Shown piece by piece: positions 28,665 to 36,874 of a stretch of DNA of 64,000 nt (position 1 is its first letter; each line of letters starts with the position of its first letter). Source of the DNA: Rhizobium leucaenae USDA 9039 (GTDB lineage Bacteria; Pseudomonadota; Alphaproteobacteria; Rhizobiales; Rhizobiaceae). The notes below the pieces were generated by a model. That model ran no database searches, was not told the origin of the DNA, and saw nothing but the letters and a program-made list of their open reading frames with translations. Position numbers and translations under genes: made by a program. The stretch is taken from assembly GCF_000426285.1 (NCBI RefSeq), contig NZ_AUFB01000004.1:124001-188000 (forward strand). Direction: 5' to 3'.

Positions 28665-29642
28665 CTATGAAAACAGGATCGACGAAAGCTTGCGGCGCGC
28701 GGCAATGGTCGCCGGGTCCTTCGGACCCCAAACCTCGAAGAACTGCAGCAACTGGCGGCGCGCGCCATCGTCGTCGAAGGCGCGGTCGCGGCGCATGATC
28801 GTCAGCAGATGCTCGGCCGCCTCATCGCGCTTGCCCTCGACATTGCGGATCTTGGCGAGTTTGACACGCTGCTCGTGATTGTCGGGATTGAGCGCCAATT
28901 CCTGTTCAAGCGCCATGGGATCGCCGAGCTTGCGGGCTTCCTCGATCTGGTCGAGCTTCTTCACTACGGCCTGAATGCCGGCATCATTGGCCAGCGTTTC
29001 CGGCAGATCGGTCAACGCTTCGCGCGCCCTCTGGTTCTGACCGGCCGCGATCATGCACTCGGCCATGCCGGCAAGCGCCTTGGCATTTTCCGGATCGGCC
29101 TGCAGCACCGCACCGAACAGCTCGGCGGCGCCATTGACATCGCCGCCGGCGAGAAGACCGGCCGCCTCTTCCAGAATAGCTTCGATCTCCGCCGCCTGAT
29201 CGCCGGCGCCGTCAGCCGGGCCGCCGAGGCGATCGATGAACTGGCGAACCTGGCTTTCGGGGACTGCGCCCATGAAACCGTCGGCCGGACGGCCGTTGAC
29301 GAAGGCGATGACCGCCGGAATCGACTGGATACCGAGCTGGCCGGGAATGGCCGGATGGTCGTCGATATTCATCTTGACCAGCTTGACGCGGCCCTTGCCC
29401 TCGTTGACGACCTTTTCCAGAACCGGCGTGAGCTGCTTGCACGGTCCGCACCAGGGCGCCCAGAAATCCACCAGCACCGGCTGGTTGCGCGATTCCTCTA
29501 TAACGTCCCGCGCGAAATTCGCCGTCGTCGTGTCCTTGATGGGCGAAGCGCCGCCGGGTGCGACAGGTGCGGCACCGTAGGATGCCGAGCCCGACATCTG
29601 GCCACCGAACGAAGCGTTATAAGGATTGTTTGAACCGCTCAT
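28665..29642 (-). CDS. Thioredoxin-TPR protein (CnoX/YbbN family)
   Basis: This 325-aa protein has an N-terminal thioredoxin domain with the WCGPC active site (Cys65, Cys68), then a C-terminal TPR-like region from about residue 160 (EIEAILEEAAGLLAGGDVNGAAELFGAVLQADPENAKALAGMAEC). E. coli CnoX/YbbN is a holdase that hands clients to GroEL and DnaK; it has lost the redox motif, whereas here CGPC is intact, as in alphaproteobacterial members. No signal peptide, so cytoplasmic. It precedes the Lon-domain and Trm112 genes on the same strand. Confidence 0.93.
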   Translation of the reverse strand: MSGSNNPYNASFGGQMSGSASYGAAPVAPGGASPIKDTTTANFARDVIEESRNQPVLVDFWAPWCGPCKQLTPVLEKVVNEGKGRVKLVKMNIDDHPAIPGQLGIQSIPAVIAFVNGRPADGFMGAVPESQVRQFIDRLGGPADGAGDQAAEIEAILEEAAGLLAGGDVNGAAELFGAVLQADPENAKALAGMAECMIAAGQNQRAREALTDLPETLANDAGIQAVVKKLDQIEEARKLGDPMALEQELALNPDNHEQRVKLAKIRNVEGKRDEAAEHLLTIMRRDRAFDDDGARRQLLQFFEVWGPKDPATIAARRKLSSILFS

Positions 29643-29680
29643 GAGTGTCTCCCGCCTGCCGGCATCCTGGACCTTTTAAA

Positions 29681-29725
29681 GCATGATTCCAAAAGGAAAG
29701 AAGAAGCTTTCGGATAAAATCACGC
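29681..29725. repeat. Degenerate palindromic repeat, copy B
   Basis: GCATGATTCC at 29681-29690 and a GCTTTCGGATAAAATCACGC right end form an imperfect inverted repeat. It resembles the ends of the element at 1913-1977 but lacks most of the core. It lies upstream of the thioredoxin-TPR gene. Confidence 0.4.
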
Positions 29726-29799
29726 CCAATGAAATTGCGTGAGCGACAGGACATTCGAAATAGGCCGTCTCGCTCTAATCGTAGCGCTAAAATCGTACG

Positions 29800-30309
29800 T
29801 CAGCCCGTCACTTTCAAGACTAGCGGCGTATGACCCGTCGCTTCCATGAAGCGCAGGAGATCGCCGCTGGCAATCGAGGTCGTCGCATCGTTCGACAACG
29901 GATGGCAATTGACGATGTCATGCTCCATCAATCCGGCATCGAGAACGAAGGTGACATTCTTACCCGTATCGTTGATCGCGCCGAACGCCGTTACCGCGCC
30001 GGGAATGACGCCCAGATATTCTAACAGCTTTTCCGGTTTGCCGAAGGAGACTTTGCTGGCCGCGCCGATCAGCGTGTGCACCGTCTTTAAATCGACATTC
30101 GCATTCTCCTCGACCGTCAGCAGGAAGAAATTGTCCTTCTTGTCCTTCACGAACAGGTTCTTCGTATGCCCGCCGGGGATTTCGTCGCGCAGCGACACCG
30201 ATTCGGCAACCGTGAACACCGGCGGATGATCCTTGGTGCTATGGGTAATGCCGAGGCCATCCAGGAAACGGAAAAGATCGTCGCGGGTTTTCGGGCTGTT
30301 GTCGGTCAT
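29800..30309 (-). CDS. Prolyl-tRNA editing protein (ProX/YbaK family)
   Basis: This is a free-standing aminoacyl-tRNA deacylase of 169 aa, predicted to hydrolyse Ala-tRNA(Pro) or a related mischarged tRNA. The family pattern is clear: LFRFLDGLGITHSTKDHPPVFTVAES, PGGHTKNLFVKDKKDNFFLLTV, KVSFGKPEKLLEYLGVIPGAVTAFGAINDT and NCHPLSNDATTSI. The frame is open to 30414; the ATG at 30309 begins MTDNSPKTRDD, with GAG at a usable distance. An alternative ATG lies two codons upstream. It stands alone, divergent from the tRNA-Gly gene. Confidence 0.9.
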   Translation of the reverse strand: MTDNSPKTRDDLFRFLDGLGITHSTKDHPPVFTVAESVSLRDEIPGGHTKNLFVKDKKDNFFLLTVEENANVDLKTVHTLIGAASKVSFGKPEKLLEYLGVIPGAVTAFGAINDTGKNVTFVLDAGLMEHDIVNCHPLSNDATTSIASGDLLRFMEATGHTPLVLKVTG

Positions 30310-30552
30310 GGGCATCTCGCAATAAAAATGACCCGCCCCTGATACGTCGCTCGCAAATCCTTTGCAATCTTCCAGACGACAAAGCCAAGCGTTCTCGGGC
30401 TTTCCGGCGGACAAGGCAAAAAATACAGATTTTTCTTCGCGACCTCGTCATTTCCCTGTTGCATTTGAAAAATGGTTAGGCCATATAGCGCCCGTCGCCG
30501 CAAGACGACGCCCAGCGGTCCAACACACTACCCCGGACGGCTGCGGATATGA

Positions 30553-30627
30553 GCGGGTGTAGCTCAGGGGTAGAGCACAACCTTGCCAAGGTTGGGGTCG
30601 AGGGTTCGAATCCCTTCGCCCGCTCCA
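30553..30627 (+). tRNA. tRNA-Gly (GCC)
   Basis: A complete cloverleaf is visible: acceptor GCGGGTG (30553-30559) pairs with CGCCCGC (30617-30623), the D-loop contains AGCTCAGGGGTAGAGC, the anticodon stem AACCT/AGGTT encloses the TTGCCAA loop with anticodon GCC, and the T-loop is GGTTCGAATCC. CCA is encoded at 30625-30627. A toxin-antitoxin pair begins about 260 bp downstream, so the tRNA could be an integration site, though no direct repeat of its 3' end was found. Confidence 0.97.
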
Positions 30628-30889
30628 ATTTTCCTCAAGAAAATCAAGGCTATAACCAGATCCACTGTAAAGTGGCGTTGTTGTTTGAATTTCATGTCGC
30701 TCCCGCGAAAAGGGATCTGGCGTTGGAAGCCGCGAACCCGAAGGAGCGAAATTAGGCCCACGGGTCTCCGTTTCGGAATGCGTCGACGGCTCACGGTCGC
30801 GTCTCCCACAAAGTTTCAAGATAATCCTTTCGTACTTGGACTATTTCCATCTTGCGGGCGGTGTGGATATCAGTAGGTTGCCTGATATG

Positions 30890-31600
30890 GTTTCGACGCA
30901 AGGACACTCATCGACTGTTGATGCGATCGGCGTAGGTTCTTACACCGCGCCGGAGGCCGCTCGGCTTTTGAAAACGTCGGCTCTCAATGTGAACCGCTGG
31001 CTTCGCGGCTACACCTTCCGGCGCTCAGGCAAAGAGCACCACATCCCGCCGCTCTGGACAACCCAGCATACCGAGATCGAGGAGCATCTGGAAATCGGCT
31101 TCCGCGATCTAATCGAGCTTCGGTTCGTCAAGGAATTCTTAGATGCTGGCGTCGGCCTATTGGCGATACGCAACTGCCTCGACTTTGCGCGCACATGTGC
31201 GAACGACGAGCGACCGTTCTCCACGCGTCGCTTTCAGACCGACGGCCGCACGATCTTCCTACAGAGCATCGAGCGATCCGCAGAGCCGAAGCTCCTCGAT
31301 CTAAAACGCCGACAGTACGTGTTCCAGCAGGTCGTTGAGCGCACGTTTAAAGAACTCGACATCGAGGACGATGCGGTTGCTCGGTGGCGTCCGTTCAACG
31401 GCAAGCAGTCGATCGTGATCGATCCCGGTCGCGCGTTCGGTCAGCCGGTTGCCTCACAATCTGGTGTTCCGACTGTTGCCCTCGCCGATGCCGTGGAGGC
31501 AGAGGGATCGGTCGAGGATGTTGCGCGAATATTCGAAGTGCCAGTGAGCGTGGTTCGCGACGCGGTGCAGTTTGAAGACGGATTGAAGAGAGCTGCGTGA
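30890..31600 (+). CDS. DUF433-containing putative antitoxin
   Basis: This 236-aa protein has an N-terminal MerR-like helix-turn-helix region (GSYTAPEAARLLKTSALNVNRWLRGYTF) and a C-terminal DUF433-type segment (SQSGVPTVALADAVEAEGSVEDVARIFEVPVSVVRDAVQFE). Such proteins pair with PIN-like DUF5615/VapC45 toxins. Its stop overlaps the toxin's GTG start by GTGA, so the two are translationally coupled. The frame is open to a TTG at 30836; the ATG at 30890 is preferred but no strong ribosome binding site decides it. Autoregulation is likely but not shown. Confidence 0.8.
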   Translation, partial: VSTQGHSSTVDAIGVGSYTAPEAARLLKTSALNVNRWLRGYTFRRSGKEHHIPPLWTTQHTEIEEHLEIGFRDLIELRFVKEFLDAGVGLLAIRNCLDFARTCANDERPFSTRRFQTDGRTIFLQSIERSAEPKLLDLKRRQYVFQQVVERTFKELDIEDDAVARWRPFNGKQSIVIDPGRAFGQPVASQSGVPTVALADAVEAEGSVEDVARIFEVPVSVVRDAVQFEDGLKRAA

Positions 31601-31989
31601 AGGTTTTGATAGACGAAAACCTTCCGCCCGCGCTTGCCCGCTCCCTACACGCATTGTTTTCTGGAAAACACGAAATCATCCACGTTCGGGAGCGGTTCGG
31701 ACCTGGCGTGAAGGACGTGCAATGGATCGGGGAGCTTAGCGCCGAGGGCCGGTGGATTGTGATCTCTGGCGATCGGCGGATAACTCGCAACAGAGCTGAA
31801 TATAACGCCTTCAGAAGCTCGCATTTGGTAGGATTCTTCCTCTCCAAGGGTCTCTACAAGTCGCCGCTCATAAAGCAGATGGAGCGCATCCTTGCGCTCT
31901 GGCAGACGATCGAAACACAGGCGGGGCTCGTACAGGGCGGCGCGATGTTCGAGCTGCCAATGACGAGCACGAGGGTCAAGCAGTTGTAA
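31597..31989 (+). CDS. PIN-like (VapC45/DUF5615) putative toxin
   Basis: This 130-aa protein resembles the PIN-like Mut7-C/DUF5615 group. It begins KVLIDENLPPALARSLHALF, with an acidic Asp-Glu pair, and contains DVQWIGELSAEGRWIVISGDRRITRNRAEYNAF, in which the second acidic site is visible. These are typical metal ligands of PIN-type RNases. The GTG start overlaps the antitoxin stop. The target RNA is unknown. The pair lies downstream of tRNA-Gly and may be horizontally acquired. Confidence 0.82.
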   Translation: MKVLIDENLPPALARSLHALFSGKHEIIHVRERFGPGVKDVQWIGELSAEGRWIVISGDRRITRNRAEYNAFRSSHLVGFFLSKGLYKSPLIKQMERILALWQTIETQAGLVQGGAMFELPMTSTRVKQL

Positions 31990-32083
31990 GACGGGATCGC
32001 CCACGCCAGAAACCCGGCCTCAACTTGTCTTCTCCCTCGACGATGGCGCGGCTCGAAAGGCTCGCTGTGTCACATTGGCCTAG

Positions 32084-32368
32084 TCAGCCGGTAATGCGAA
32101 AGCGTGTCGGCGTCTGCGTGAGCGCGGCCGGTTTTTTCTCCACGCTGGAAACCGATGCGCCAGGAGGACCATGCCAGAAACGCTCGATCATGGTCGAAAT
32201 CGCGGTATTGGGCCCGGCAATCAAAGCGAGGACAGACCCATCCGCTTCGTTGCGGACCCAGCCCGCCAAACCGAGCCTTGACGCCTCGTTGCGGGTCCAA
32301 ACACGAAAACTGACGCCCTGTACCCGACCGGTTATCCGCACCAGGGCAGCCTCATAATCATCGGCCAT
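32084..32368 (-). CDS. acyP: Acylphosphatase
   Basis: This 94-aa enzyme hydrolyses acyl phosphates such as carbamoyl phosphate and acetyl phosphate. The signature [15 protein letters not shown] carries catalytic Arg22, and [11 protein letters not shown] carries Asn40. The C-terminal FRITG is family-typical. An in-frame ATG 72 bp upstream would add a hydrophobic, Cys-rich leader with no homologue; the shorter start begins [12 protein letters not shown]. It is followed on the opposite side by the MgtC/DUF4010 gene, with no overlap. Confidence 0.93.
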   Translation of the reverse strand: MADDYEAALVRITGRVQGVSFRVWTRNEASRLGLAGWVRNEADGSVLALIAGPNTAISTMIERFWHGPPGASVSSVEKKPAALTQTPTRFRITG

Positions 32369-32464
32369 AGCCACACCTATTAGGCAACACCACCAAAATG
32401 CCAATCTGCAAAGCGGTGCGCAAGGGATGACGATTCCCACCGCAGCCGGGCCTGCCCGATCGCA

Positions 32465-33736
32465 TCACTCCGGCATGAAGCTGCGCAGCGCGAAATAGGC
32501 GACACCTCCCGTGACGATCGCGATAGCCGACGCTTGCGCGAGCGCCATGCCATAGTCACGCGTGCCGGCCGTGAAAGCGAGGACCGCCTTTGTCACCACA
32601 TTGACGACGACAGCAATGAGGATGACGGCGGTTGCTGTGTTGACATCGATCGCCGAGCCCGCGAGCCGCGCTGTCGAAAGCGTGATGGCGTCGACATCCA
32701 CCAGTCCGGAGATTACCGCCACGATGAAAAGTGCCGATGTGCCGATATAGGCGATCGTCATTTTCGATATCAGGCTGATCAGCCCGAGCAATACGGCGAA
32801 TGAAAACACCATGCGCAATTCAAATGGGTTCTTCAGCGTAATTTCCGGCACATCCGTTGCAGCGCTGGAACGCCAGACCCGTAGGAAGCCGGCAATCAGG
32901 AAGCCTATGATCGCCGGTACCAGGCCGGATGCCAGCGGCACAAGCAGGTTGAAGGAAAGGGCGCTGCCGATGACCAAAACGCGGGCGAAGGACAAGGCGC
33001 CGGCGATGGCCGCTCCGGCTGCCAGATCTGCGGAGCCCTGCGGGGCCTCCTTAGAATGACGAGCAAAGGAAAGCGTCAGTGCCGTCGAGGAGACCAGCCC
33101 TCCCGCGGCGCCGGCGAGCAACACGCCGCGTCTCGTGCCCGTCAGCTTGATGGCAGCGTAACCGGCAAAAGAAAGAGCGGCGATGGTGATGGTCAGCAGC
33201 CATAGAGAGAAAGGGTTGAGTGCTCCCCAGGGATCAAGCGCCCTGTCCGGCAGCAACGGCAGCGCAACCACGGTCATGGCCAGCAACACCAGTGCCGAAC
33301 GCAGTTCCGGCCAGCTCAGCCCTTTAAGAAAGCCATGCAGGCTGTGACGCGCGGCAAGAATTGCCGTCGTTACGACGCCGCCGGCTGCAGCCGTTACAAT
33401 GTCGCCGACAGCAGCCAGAACCCCCAATGCGAAAACGACGAGAGCGGCAACGACCGAGGTGATGCTGTAATCCTCATCCCCTTTCGTTTCCTGCCACTTG
33501 CCAGCGATATAGATGAGGCCGAGCAAGACGGCGATGGTCCCCGGCAGCAATGGGCCGGTCATGGACTGCAATATGCCGGCTATTCCGCCGAGAAAACCGG
33601 TGAGGCCGAATGTGCGGATGCCCGCAGTTCTGCCACCGGCGCGAACATCACGCTCCTGCCAGCCCCGCTCGACGCCGACAAGCAGGCCAATCGCCAGCGC
33701 CACGCCGAGGCGTTGAAAGATTTCGCTGTGTTCCAT
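32465..33736 (-). CDS. MgtC/SapB-domain DUF4010 membrane protein
   Basis: This 423-aa inner-membrane protein has about 12 hydrophobic segments. The N-terminal MgtC/SapB-like region (LGVALAIGLLVGVERGWQERD, AGIRTFGLTGFLGGIAG) is followed by the DUF4010 half (LAAGAAIAGALSFARVLVIGSALSFNLL...ISGLVDVDAITLSTARLA). MgtC modulates F-ATPase and magnesium homeostasis in Salmonella; whether this fused family does so is not known. It stands alone on the minus strand. Confidence 0.87.
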   Translation of the reverse strand: MEHSEIFQRLGVALAIGLLVGVERGWQERDVRAGGRTAGIRTFGLTGFLGGIAGILQSMTGPLLPGTIAVLLGLIYIAGKWQETKGDEDYSITSVVAALVVFALGVLAAVGDIVTAAAGGVVTTAILAARHSLHGFLKGLSWPELRSALVLLAMTVVALPLLPDRALDPWGALNPFSLWLLTITIAALSFAGYAAIKLTGTRRGVLLAGAAGGLVSSTALTLSFARHSKEAPQGSADLAAGAAIAGALSFARVLVIGSALSFNLLVPLASGLVPAIIGFLIAGFLRVWRSSAATDVPEITLKNPFELRMVFSFAVLLGLISLISKMTIAYIGTSALFIVAVISGLVDVDAITLSTARLAGSAIDVNTATAVILIAVVVNVVTKAVLAFTAGTRDYGMALAQASAIAIVTGGVAYFALRSFMPE

Positions 33737-33819
33737 GACATGACGATAGGCCTATTACGCTCGTAGGCAATCCACCGTCGCCTTCCGGGTTGATCGGCGG
33801 AAAGACAGTCGATCGGCGG

Positions 33820-34023
33820 CTATGAAAACAACCGCTTCAAACTCGCCTCGTTTTTCACGCCGTGTTGATAGAACTCGATGATGGATGCGGCAAGCTCTTC
33901 GCACCGATCTTCATCCTTGATCCCCTTCTCAACGCAGATCTGGTCGAACACGCGCTGGCAGATTTCGATATCGTCATTCTGCAGCGGGATCTCACCTGCC
34001 GACACCATGCTGCGGATCATCAT
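33820..34023 (-). CDS. Small hypothetical protein (67 aa)
   Basis: This short acidic protein has a helical look (DDIEICQRVFDQICVEKGIKDEDRCEELAASIIEFYQHGVKNEASLKRLF) and two cysteines. It has no signal peptide or membrane segment. I recall similar conserved rhizobial proteins but no function. A double-Met start is present; the second Met would differ by one codon. The upstream AGGGGA is a usable ribosome binding site. Confidence 0.75.
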   Translation of the reverse strand: MMIRSMVSAGEIPLQNDDIEICQRVFDQICVEKGIKDEDRCEELAASIIEFYQHGVKNEASLKRLFS

Positions 34024-34384
34024 ATCCCCTTATCGGTCGCCATTGCCAAAAAGCGCCCCGCCGGAGGAGCCTCTGGCAGGGCAATGAAAGGAAATGCATG
34101 AGACTTACTAATTTTAGCGCAGACATGATTTGAATCAAGAAAACCGCGGGTCTATCTACGCAGTCGCGATAATGTGAACCGCATCGAAAACCAAGGTTTC
34201 GACTAACCCTGGCTTGATCGAGTTTGCATGCGTCGCACGTATCACGTCGCTAGAGCAATCCGACAAAGTCCGGCTGCATTTTTGAGCGATGCAAACAAAT
34301 GGGCAAATACAGGCAACCAAGCGCATCGTTTCAGGCTCTTGTTCGATACCATCTCTGCGCAACCGGCAATGATGGATCCGGATC
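34024..34384. other. 361-bp spacer without recognised gene
   Basis: This region between divergent small genes contains an 89-codon minus-strand frame (34156-34425) with Cys- and His-rich composition unlike a real protein here. A short A/T-rich segment lies around 34100-34180. I see no RNA gene, repeat or named site in it. Confidence 0.5.
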
Positions 34385-34744
34385 ATGAATTCTTGGGCAA
34401 AACCTCTTCTCATTTTCGAAGTCACGCTCTTTGCCGCCGCCTCGCTCGTCCACTCCGGCGTGCTCCTTGGCGGCTACTATGCGCACACACGGGCCGCGGC
34501 AGCCGAAGGGTTGATCGCGGCGGTTCTGGTTTGCGGAATATTCGCCTGCCTCCTCCAACCGGAATGGACCCGCTCCGTGGCGCTTGTGGTCCAGAGTTTT
34601 GCCCTTTTCGCAACGCTTGTCGGCGCCTTCACCATCGCCATCGGCATCGGCCCGCAAACGACGGCAGACCGCGTATTCCACCTGCTTTTGCTGCTGGTGC
34701 TGATCTCGGGCTTTGTTGCCGCCTTTAGATGGAACAGTCGGTAG
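34385..34744 (+). CDS. Hypothetical four-helix membrane protein
   Basis: This 119-aa protein has four hydrophobic segments: LLIFEVTLFAAASLVHSGVLL, EGLIAAVLVCGIFACLL, SVALVVQSFALFATLVGAFTIAIGIG and VFHLLLLLVLISGFVAAF. The overall pattern resembles small integral-membrane proteins of unknown function. It overlaps no other gene; the DUF1330 gene starts 50 bp later. No enzymatic or transporter motif is visible. Confidence 0.75.
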   Translation: MNSWAKPLLIFEVTLFAAASLVHSGVLLGGYYAHTRAAAAEGLIAAVLVCGIFACLLQPEWTRSVALVVQSFALFATLVGAFTIAIGIGPQTTADRVFHLLLLLVLISGFVAAFRWNSR

Positions 34745-34794
34745 GGTGGATTATTCCAGCCTCGGTCATGCATCCAATCAGTGAGAGAATTTCA

Positions 34795-35094
34795 ATGGCT
34801 GCTTATCTTGTTTCAGAGGTGACCCCACGCGACGCCGATGCATTTCAGACGTACAGAACGAAGGCAGCCGCTTCGATCGCGCAGTATGGCGGAAGATATC
34901 TCGCGCGCGGCGGCGACGTCGATACTTTGGAAGGTAGCTGGAAACCGCGAACCATCATCATCGTCGAATTTCCCGACGTCGAGACCGCACGCCGATGGTA
35001 TAGCTCATCCGAATATGCCGCTCTGGCGGTGCAAAACCAGGCCCTGGAGCGAAATTTGATCCTTGTCGACGGGATTTCGGCCACGAACGCCTGA
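34795..35094 (+). CDS. DUF1330-family protein
   Basis: This 99-aa protein matches the DUF1330 dimeric ferredoxin-like fold: AAYLVSEVTPRDADAFQTYRTKAAASIAQYGGRYLARGG, WKPRTIIIVEFPDVETARRWYSSSEYAAL and the hydrophobic C-terminal strand NLILVDGI. The function of the family is unknown; it resembles ABM-type domains. The frame is open upstream to a 34729 ATG; the ATG at 34795 begins the conserved segment, with GAGAG before it. It may be cotranscribed with the membrane protein. Confidence 0.88.
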   Translation: MAAYLVSEVTPRDADAFQTYRTKAAASIAQYGGRYLARGGDVDTLEGSWKPRTIIIVEFPDVETARRWYSSSEYAALAVQNQALERNLILVDGISATNA

Positions 35095-35224
35095 CGGCAG
35101 CGATCTTGGTTCGACTTCGCCCCACATCAGCCACCGCGATCGCAACCTTCAGGGTCTCAAATCAGTCTCAATTGAAGTTCAGGCCTCGGCACTCGACCCC
35201 AGATGGATCATGGACAGCGCCTGA

Positions 35225-35866
35225 ATGAAACGACGAACGATTTTGCCGCTCGCGATGCTGTCGCTCTTGCCGGTCTCGGCTTTTGCCCACCCGCATATAT
35301 TCATCGACGCCAAGTTCGAGGTGGTCGCGGCACCGGACGGCTCGATTGCCGAGCTTCGCAATGTCTGGCGTTTCGACGAGGTCTTCTCCTCGTCGGTGCT
35401 GTTGGATTTCGACAAGAACGGCAACATGACGCTGGATCCAAGCGAGCTGAAAGCCGTGGGCAAGACGGTCAGGAATTCGCTTGCGCAGTACAACTACTAC
35501 ACAAACGTCACCAGCAACGGCAAAGCGGTCGCCATGGCGAAACCGGAGGCGATACAGGCGGACTATAAGGACAACGTTCTGGTACTGACCTTCTCGTTGA
35601 GGCCGCAGCAGAAGACGCTACTCAAGGGAACCACGATTTTCGGGATTTACGACACGACGCTTTATACCGCAGTCGATTTCGCCGCCGACAGCGACATGGC
35701 CACCTCCGGCGAGGCATTTGCCCGCTGCAAGCACAAGGTGGCGCGGCCCAATCCGAACGAGATCATCGCGCAGAACCAGGCCACACTCACCAGCATGTTC
35801 TTCAACGACCCGATGGGAACGAATTATTCGCAGCTCGTAGCGACGAGGCTGGAAGTCCAGTGCTGA
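35225..35866 (+). CDS. DUF1007-family periplasmic protein
   Basis: This 213-aa exported protein has a Sec signal peptide (MKRRTILPLAMLSLLPVSAFA) and then the family opening HPHIFIDAKFEVVAAPDGSIAELRNVWRFDE with the metal-suggestive His-Pro-His motif. A DFDKNGNMTLDPSEL segment resembles an EF-hand-like loop. DUF1007 proteins usually precede a NicO/RcnA-type nickel-cobalt exporter gene and are thought to help metal transport; here no such permease follows, so it is an orphan copy. Confidence 0.88.
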   Translation: MKRRTILPLAMLSLLPVSAFAHPHIFIDAKFEVVAAPDGSIAELRNVWRFDEVFSSSVLLDFDKNGNMTLDPSELKAVGKTVRNSLAQYNYYTNVTSNGKAVAMAKPEAIQADYKDNVLVLTFSLRPQQKTLLKGTTIFGIYDTTLYTAVDFAADSDMATSGEAFARCKHKVARPNPNEIIAQNQATLTSMFFNDPMGTNYSQLVATRLEVQC

Positions 35867-35972
35867 GATCGCCGTCGAGCTGAAGAATGGCCTCTCGTGT
35901 CGGGTGGGAAAACACGGCCCCTAGACCCTGTTCGAGTTAAGAGGTCGTGCGCGCGACCACACGGCATATGTC

Positions 35973-36230
35973 CTACATAACGGGTCGGACGCTTGATACC
36001 GTAGTTTTGCCGGCCTTTGTCGTGGAATACTTGACCCTGACCTTCTCGCCGGCCTTGAAGCGTTCCACTTCAATCCTCTCCGGCAGCCTGAAGACCTTTC
36101 CGCCCATCAGCGTAATCGAGTCGCCTTTTCTATCGACGCTCTGGATCGTATCGGTAATTGCCTTTGCAAAGGCCCCCGTCGACGAAGCGATCGCAAATAT
36201 TGTCGCTGCGATGATGACTGATCTTTTCAT
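35973..36230 (-). CDS. DUF1344-family small exported protein
   Basis: This 85-aa protein begins with a Sec signal (KRSVIIAATIFAIASSTGAFA), followed by AITDTIQSVDRKGDSITLMGGKVFRLPERIEVERFKAGEKVRVKYS, a beta-rich DUF1344 fold with OB-like character. Its function is unknown. The frame is open to 36305, but the signal peptide and AGGATCAAGAAG support the ATG at 36230. It is transcribed alone. Confidence 0.85.
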   Translation of the reverse strand: MKRSVIIAATIFAIASSTGAFAKAITDTIQSVDRKGDSITLMGGKVFRLPERIEVERFKAGEKVRVKYSTTKAGKTTVSSVRPVM

Positions 36231-36589
36231 CTTCTTGATCCTGTTCGAGTTGGTTGTTTCATCAGGTATCTCACCGGCGCCAGAACGGCAGAGCCGAAAC
36301 GGCATCGCCTTGACCTCAAATGGGCATGCGCGCCTTGAGAGGCGACAAATTCAACGTAAACACGCAATTTTGCAGCGAGATTTCCTGAAACATACGGATA
36401 TGTAACCTCGCGGGCAGCGGCCATTTGGCGAGACCGAAATGACCGGCGAGCGCGCCCACCTTACGAAACCGTATCCTTGCGGCAAGGCCGCTGTAGAGGC
36501 GCTGCGCTAGATCGCTTGCTCACCGGCGGAGAACATTTCCCCGGTCGATCAATTCGGGCCCGTCGCCCACGAGAGCAAAGGAATCTTCC
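36231..36589. other. 359-bp divergent spacer
   Basis: This spacer separates the DUF1344 gene from the small exported protein at 36590, so it holds two promoters. A short inverted repeat CCTTGCGGCAAGG lies near 36474-36486. I see no coding frame I trust and no site I can name. Confidence 0.5.
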
Positions 36590-36850
36590 ATGAAAAAGAT
36601 TGTCGCCGCCACCATTCTCACCGCCATTGCGAGCCTCGGCTTCGTCGCATCCCAAGCACACGCCGCTGCCGCGCCCTGCGAAGACATGTTGAAAAACATG
36701 CGCGCAGCCAAGGCAACGGCCGAGCTTAGCGATGCCGACATGGCAAAGGTCAACGACCTCGAAGCCAAGGCCATCGAGCGCTGCAATGCCGACGACGACA
36801 CTCGCTCCGACAAGTTCCTGGCCGACGCCATGAAGATCATGGGCAAATAA
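36590..36850 (+). CDS. Small secreted two-cysteine protein (paralogue 1)
   Basis: This 86-aa protein has a Sec signal peptide (MKKIVAATILTAIASLGFVASQAHA) and a mature, mostly helical domain of about 58 residues that starts PCEDML and ends DAMKIMGK, with cysteines 35 residues apart. It aligns without gaps to the mature part of the protein at 51245-51529 (17 identities in 58), including both cysteines and a C-terminal D-A-x-K-x-x-x-K. Function unknown. It is 24 bp upstream of the COG4705 gene and near a two-component system. Confidence 0.85.
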   Translation: MKKIVAATILTAIASLGFVASQAHAAAAPCEDMLKNMRAAKATAELSDADMAKVNDLEAKAIERCNADDDTRSDKFLADAMKIMGK

Positions 36851-36874
36851 ACGCCAACGATCTGGAGAAATCCC

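Noticed and set aside
30553..32000. Genomic island boundaries from tRNA-Gly duplication
   Set aside because: I looked for a second copy of the tRNA 3' end downstream of the toxin gene and found none, and no integrase gene is present.
34156..34425. 89-codon minus-strand frame in the 34-kb spacer
   Set aside because: It has no ribosome binding site, no typical codon bias, and overlaps the start of the plus-strand membrane protein.
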